From positions 62,911,249 through 62,975,248 of the forward strand of contig NC_088295.1 in the NCBI RefSeq assembly GCF_032854445.1: a DNA stretch of 64,000 bases. Direction: 5' to 3'. Below are positions 61,601 through 64,000 of the stretch, one piece after another; the first letter of the stretch is position 1; each line of letters opens with the position of its first letter. The notes under the pieces were generated by a model, which made no database searches, was not told the origin of the DNA, and saw nothing but the letters and a program-made list of their open reading frames with translations. The stretch is from Liolophura sinensis (taxonomy: Eukaryota; Mollusca; Polyplacophora; Chitonida; Chitonidae). The position numbers and the translations under genes are program-made.

Positions 61601-63192
61601 GGATTCGAAATGTGCATTGTTATCAGACAGGTTGTGCTAAAAATGTTAATCTTAATGACAGTCTACATCTCGGACAGCATTTTGTTCACGTGAAATACCG
61701 GAGGTGCCAAAAGGGCAATTCCCCATACCGTCTTGTCTGTGATTTGAGGACAGGGTCCCGCTGGAACACTGGTGAATCCTCGCGTTCTCAGCTATGTTTG
61801 TGTCGACAAATGACCGGCATTGTTTAAGCCACGTTTTTATTCCTGTTGGGAGAAAGTAAACTTCTTATCTGCTGGATTCAACAACGTCAAGTGTCTGCGA
61901 AAGCCTAGGCTACACACGAACCGGAGACTTAGGCAAATATGGTTTCTGTCCCAGCACAGCGTGTATCATAGGCACAAACACCAGAACTTTCTCCGTGATA
62001 ACGTCCTGATATTTTGGAAAATTCCACCTCTGTCTGCATGGCGGATTGCATAAGCTGGAGAGGACAAAAGCAGCACAACTCCATAATACACATCACATGT
62101 CACAAAACACTAGTTTCAGGAGCTCTGTACATTTGTTGGCCCAGACAAATCTTTACCCTTAGACCCGGGTACTTGTTCTTACGAAAAGAGCTTTTGAAGA
62201 CACGCAACTCCCTAAAATGCAGGCAAAAGGCTATTTCTCATTGCCTTAAGTATGTTAAGAATGTCAAGTAATAACACAAACACACGTCTTGCCATGGTGT
62301 ATACTTGTGTATGTATAAAACGTGTGGACTAATATCTAAACTTAATAAGTTGCACCAATAGACAGTGATCTCCAAGTCACGTTTATTGAGTTTTTTTTTT
62401 GAATTGAGGCTTTAGTATACGTTTCAATACACGAACACAAAAAAGAAGCAGACAAACTCGATCTTTTCGGTTTTGTTTCCTACAAACAGGGAATCCGTGG
62501 GGCAATGTCATTTGAAGGCAGTCGGCTTATCTAACATTGTACTCTGATATTGACGATATTAACACCTTTTTATAGGTACTATGCACACATAAACTTAACT
62601 GAATGTTGTGAAGAAATACATTGCCATACATTGGTTCCATAAAAGACGGATCAGCTTAACTGTAAGCAGGAAATACAGTCACGTAATGATGTGCATATAT
62701 ATGCGTGGCCTTACCTATGACATTTTTATCTTATTGTTTTTCCAGGGCGATAACTACATTCCGGCTGACCGACAAATGAATTGGGCCGACGCCTTCGTCA
62801 TAGTGTACAGCATATGTGACCGAAGCTCCTTCTACTGGGCAAAAATGTTGATCGATCTTATTAGGAGGATGCCCTCTTATTTGCCCGTTCTCGTCATTGC
62901 TAACAAGAGGGACTTGGAGTGTCACCGGACCGTAGATATAGCCGAGGGTCACCATTTGGCGCTTCAGCATGGCTGTCAGTATTATGAAGTCTCTGCCGCG
63001 GACAGCCACGTCAGCATAAACATCGCATTCCACTCTCTACTGCGGGAGGCGAAATTGGTCCAGCAACACAGGACACCGTCTTTAAAACGCCGAAAGAGTT
63101 CGTTGATATCAGTCTCAAAGAAACTTGGAGCTATGTTTGGTAAAATCACGAAAGACAACAACGAAGTTGAAAAGAAGCGCGGAACTATCTGA
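52627..63192 (+). CDS. Ras-like small GTPase B (RERG/RASL11/RASL12 type), four exons
   Basis: Exons (plus strand, GT-AG): 52627-52693, 57738-57794, 60645-60721, 62746-63192 (TGA), giving 215 residues with consistent phases 1,1,0. The start is the first ATG after an in-frame TAG at 52549. MRHGSSTTLRVLVLGGQAVG leads to the P-loop GGQAVGKS. AVTVRFLTRRFIGEYNSTI matches the paralog and RASL11. The G3 region is ILDWSSHKGD, so the DxxG glycine and catalytic glutamine are both lost. MNWADAFVIVYSICDRSSF, VLVIANKRD and YYEVSAAD cover the core and the G4/G5 regions. The tail has LKRRKSSLISVSKKL, like the basic RASL11 tail, and ends EKKRGTI with no CAAX. AATAAA lies at 63274-63279. Hydrolysis is probably lost or altered; the protein may be a constitutive binder or a pseudo-GTPase. 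Confidence 0.92.
53690..53915 (-). mobile_element. SINE-C fragment in Ras-like B intron 1
   Basis: GACACCAGACATGACACCCC, CAAACCTCTCATCCCAAGTG and GAAGTATGACCTAAATCCAT follow the SINE-C body towards its head. Confidence 0.5.
53916..56960. other. Ras-like B intron 1, central part
   Basis: Nothing recognised. The several 60-75 codon frames on both strands show no family resemblance or splice context. Confidence 0.5.
56965..57052 (-). mobile_element. SINE-A, strongly 5'-truncated
   Basis: TTATTTATTTATTTGATTGC, then ATGCCATACTCAAGAATGTT and CGACCAGCACTAGGGTGGGA. Only the 3' end of SINE-A is present. Confidence 0.65.
57065..57310 (-). mobile_element. SINE-B copy, diverged
   Basis: AATTTATTTATTTGAATTTT starts it. 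AAGACAAGTGGTCTTCAACA, AACGTTAGGCC and a head-like end near 57300 follow. Confidence 0.5.
57795..60644. other. Ras-like B intron 2
   Basis: No gene recognised. A SINE-B fragment lies at 60040-60180 (GGCGGAGGGACCCGGAGTGC, TGGTGGAAGGCAAGCGGTCT). Confidence 0.5.
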
Positions 63193-63807
63193 AATGACAC
63201 ACGTACTTAATACATATATGCATACAGATTGTGATTCTTGTACATAATTCCAATTTTTGATGTTGTAAACGTTAATAAAATATACACGATGACGTATGGA
63301 CAAATTTATTTAAAATGAGATATATGGTAAACTTTACATCAGGCATATTTGGCACAATCAGAGGCTAAATCACAGGTTTTTGTCAGACAGCCAGTTTTTC
63401 GTCTTTATTATGTAGTTTTGCTTTTGATACAAATGCATGCATAAGTGGAACAGTAAGAGGTGAGTACCACGAAACATTCCGGTATATGGCTTAAAAGTTG
63501 TAAATATTGTACAGAGTATTGTAAAATAGATAGGTCCATCTTTCATTAGGCCTAGGCCTACACTGATATCAGCTTTTATGTCGTCACTTAGGCTCTGACG
63601 TTATCCATTTTAAAAAAGGAAAACTTAACTATTCGTTTTAAGTGCACTTGCATGATGCTTACCGGTACTCAGTAAACAGTATACATCTTGAATTATTTTG
63701 CCTACAATATAAACCGTGTGAGCAAAAACTTGACGTCAAACGCGAAGGTAACTTTAAGAACTATGAATGACTGAATAAGATTATAAATGTCCTGATGCAA
63801 CCAAAGC

Positions 63808-63864
<57 letters not shown>

Positions 63865-64000
63865 ATACTGTACGATTAATTGGCTAAATGTTTCAGGTAA
63901 TAAAGCCTGTTGCATCAAAACACTGAGGATTTAATTAAGTCAAATGTTCAAATTCTTCACTTATCAAAAATCTGTTGTCAACATATGACATTCAAACACG
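63193..64000. other. 3' flank of Ras-like B
   Basis: It contains the polyadenylation signal AATAAA at 63274-63279 and a TA run at 63810-63861. No further gene is visible to the window end. Confidence 0.6.
63810..63861. repeat. TA dinucleotide run
   Basis: About 25 uninterrupted AT units. Confidence 0.97.

Overview
The window is eukaryotic nuclear DNA from an invertebrate. Its genes are split into short exons with GT-AG introns, it is AT-rich, and tRNA-derived SINEs are scattered throughout. The protein families and the SINE tail (ends ...CACCAATCAAATAAATAAA) suggest a lophotrochozoan, most likely a mollusc. That placement is inferred from family content and repeat style, not from a diagnostic gene. 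Most open frames longer than 60 codons are chance frames in introns or repeats; the real exons are short and were assembled by splice phase and homology.

Layout from left to right: (1) a parvin gene on the minus strand, ten exons from 8751 down to 2097, with the last exon(s) apparently beyond the left edge; (2) RABL3, a Rab-like small GTPase, complete in eight minus-strand exons from 18249 to 11056, whose introns hold a FLYWCH zinc-finger pseudogene, a deleted Tc1/mariner relic and a 35-bp tandem array; (3) two tandem minus-strand apolipoprotein-D-like lipocalin genes with the same five-exon structure (24249-19748 and 29101-25742); (4) a gene-poor, repeat-rich stretch around 29.1-34.8 kb; (5) a minus-strand Ras-like GTPase of the RERG/RASL11/RASL12 group (45586-34816); (6) a 7-kb intergenic region holding an inverted-repeat element, SINEs, a long TA run and a 27-bp array rich in TCACATGATC; (7) a second, plus-strand Ras-like GTPase (52627-63192) with the same exon plan as the first, so the two form a head-to-head paralogous pair.

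The genes form no operon-like unit. Parvin links integrins to actin, RABL3 and the two Ras-like proteins are small GTPases, and the lipocalins are secreted ligand carriers. The two local pairs (lipocalins in tandem, Ras-like genes inverted) are lineage duplications. Two otherwise good exons (parvin exon 3 and Ras-like A exon 2) each need one extra base to stay in frame, which looks like single-base assembly errors in short homopolymers.

Repeats: I separate three SINE families. SINE-A has a tRNA-like head and the AAAT-repeat tail, and several copies have clear target-site duplications. SINE-B is recognised by a '...GGAGTAAACCACCGACC...' core. SINE-C has a tRNA-like head and ends in '...TTAAACCCCAAGCACTCAC'. 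No rRNA, true tRNA gene or CRISPR array was recognised.
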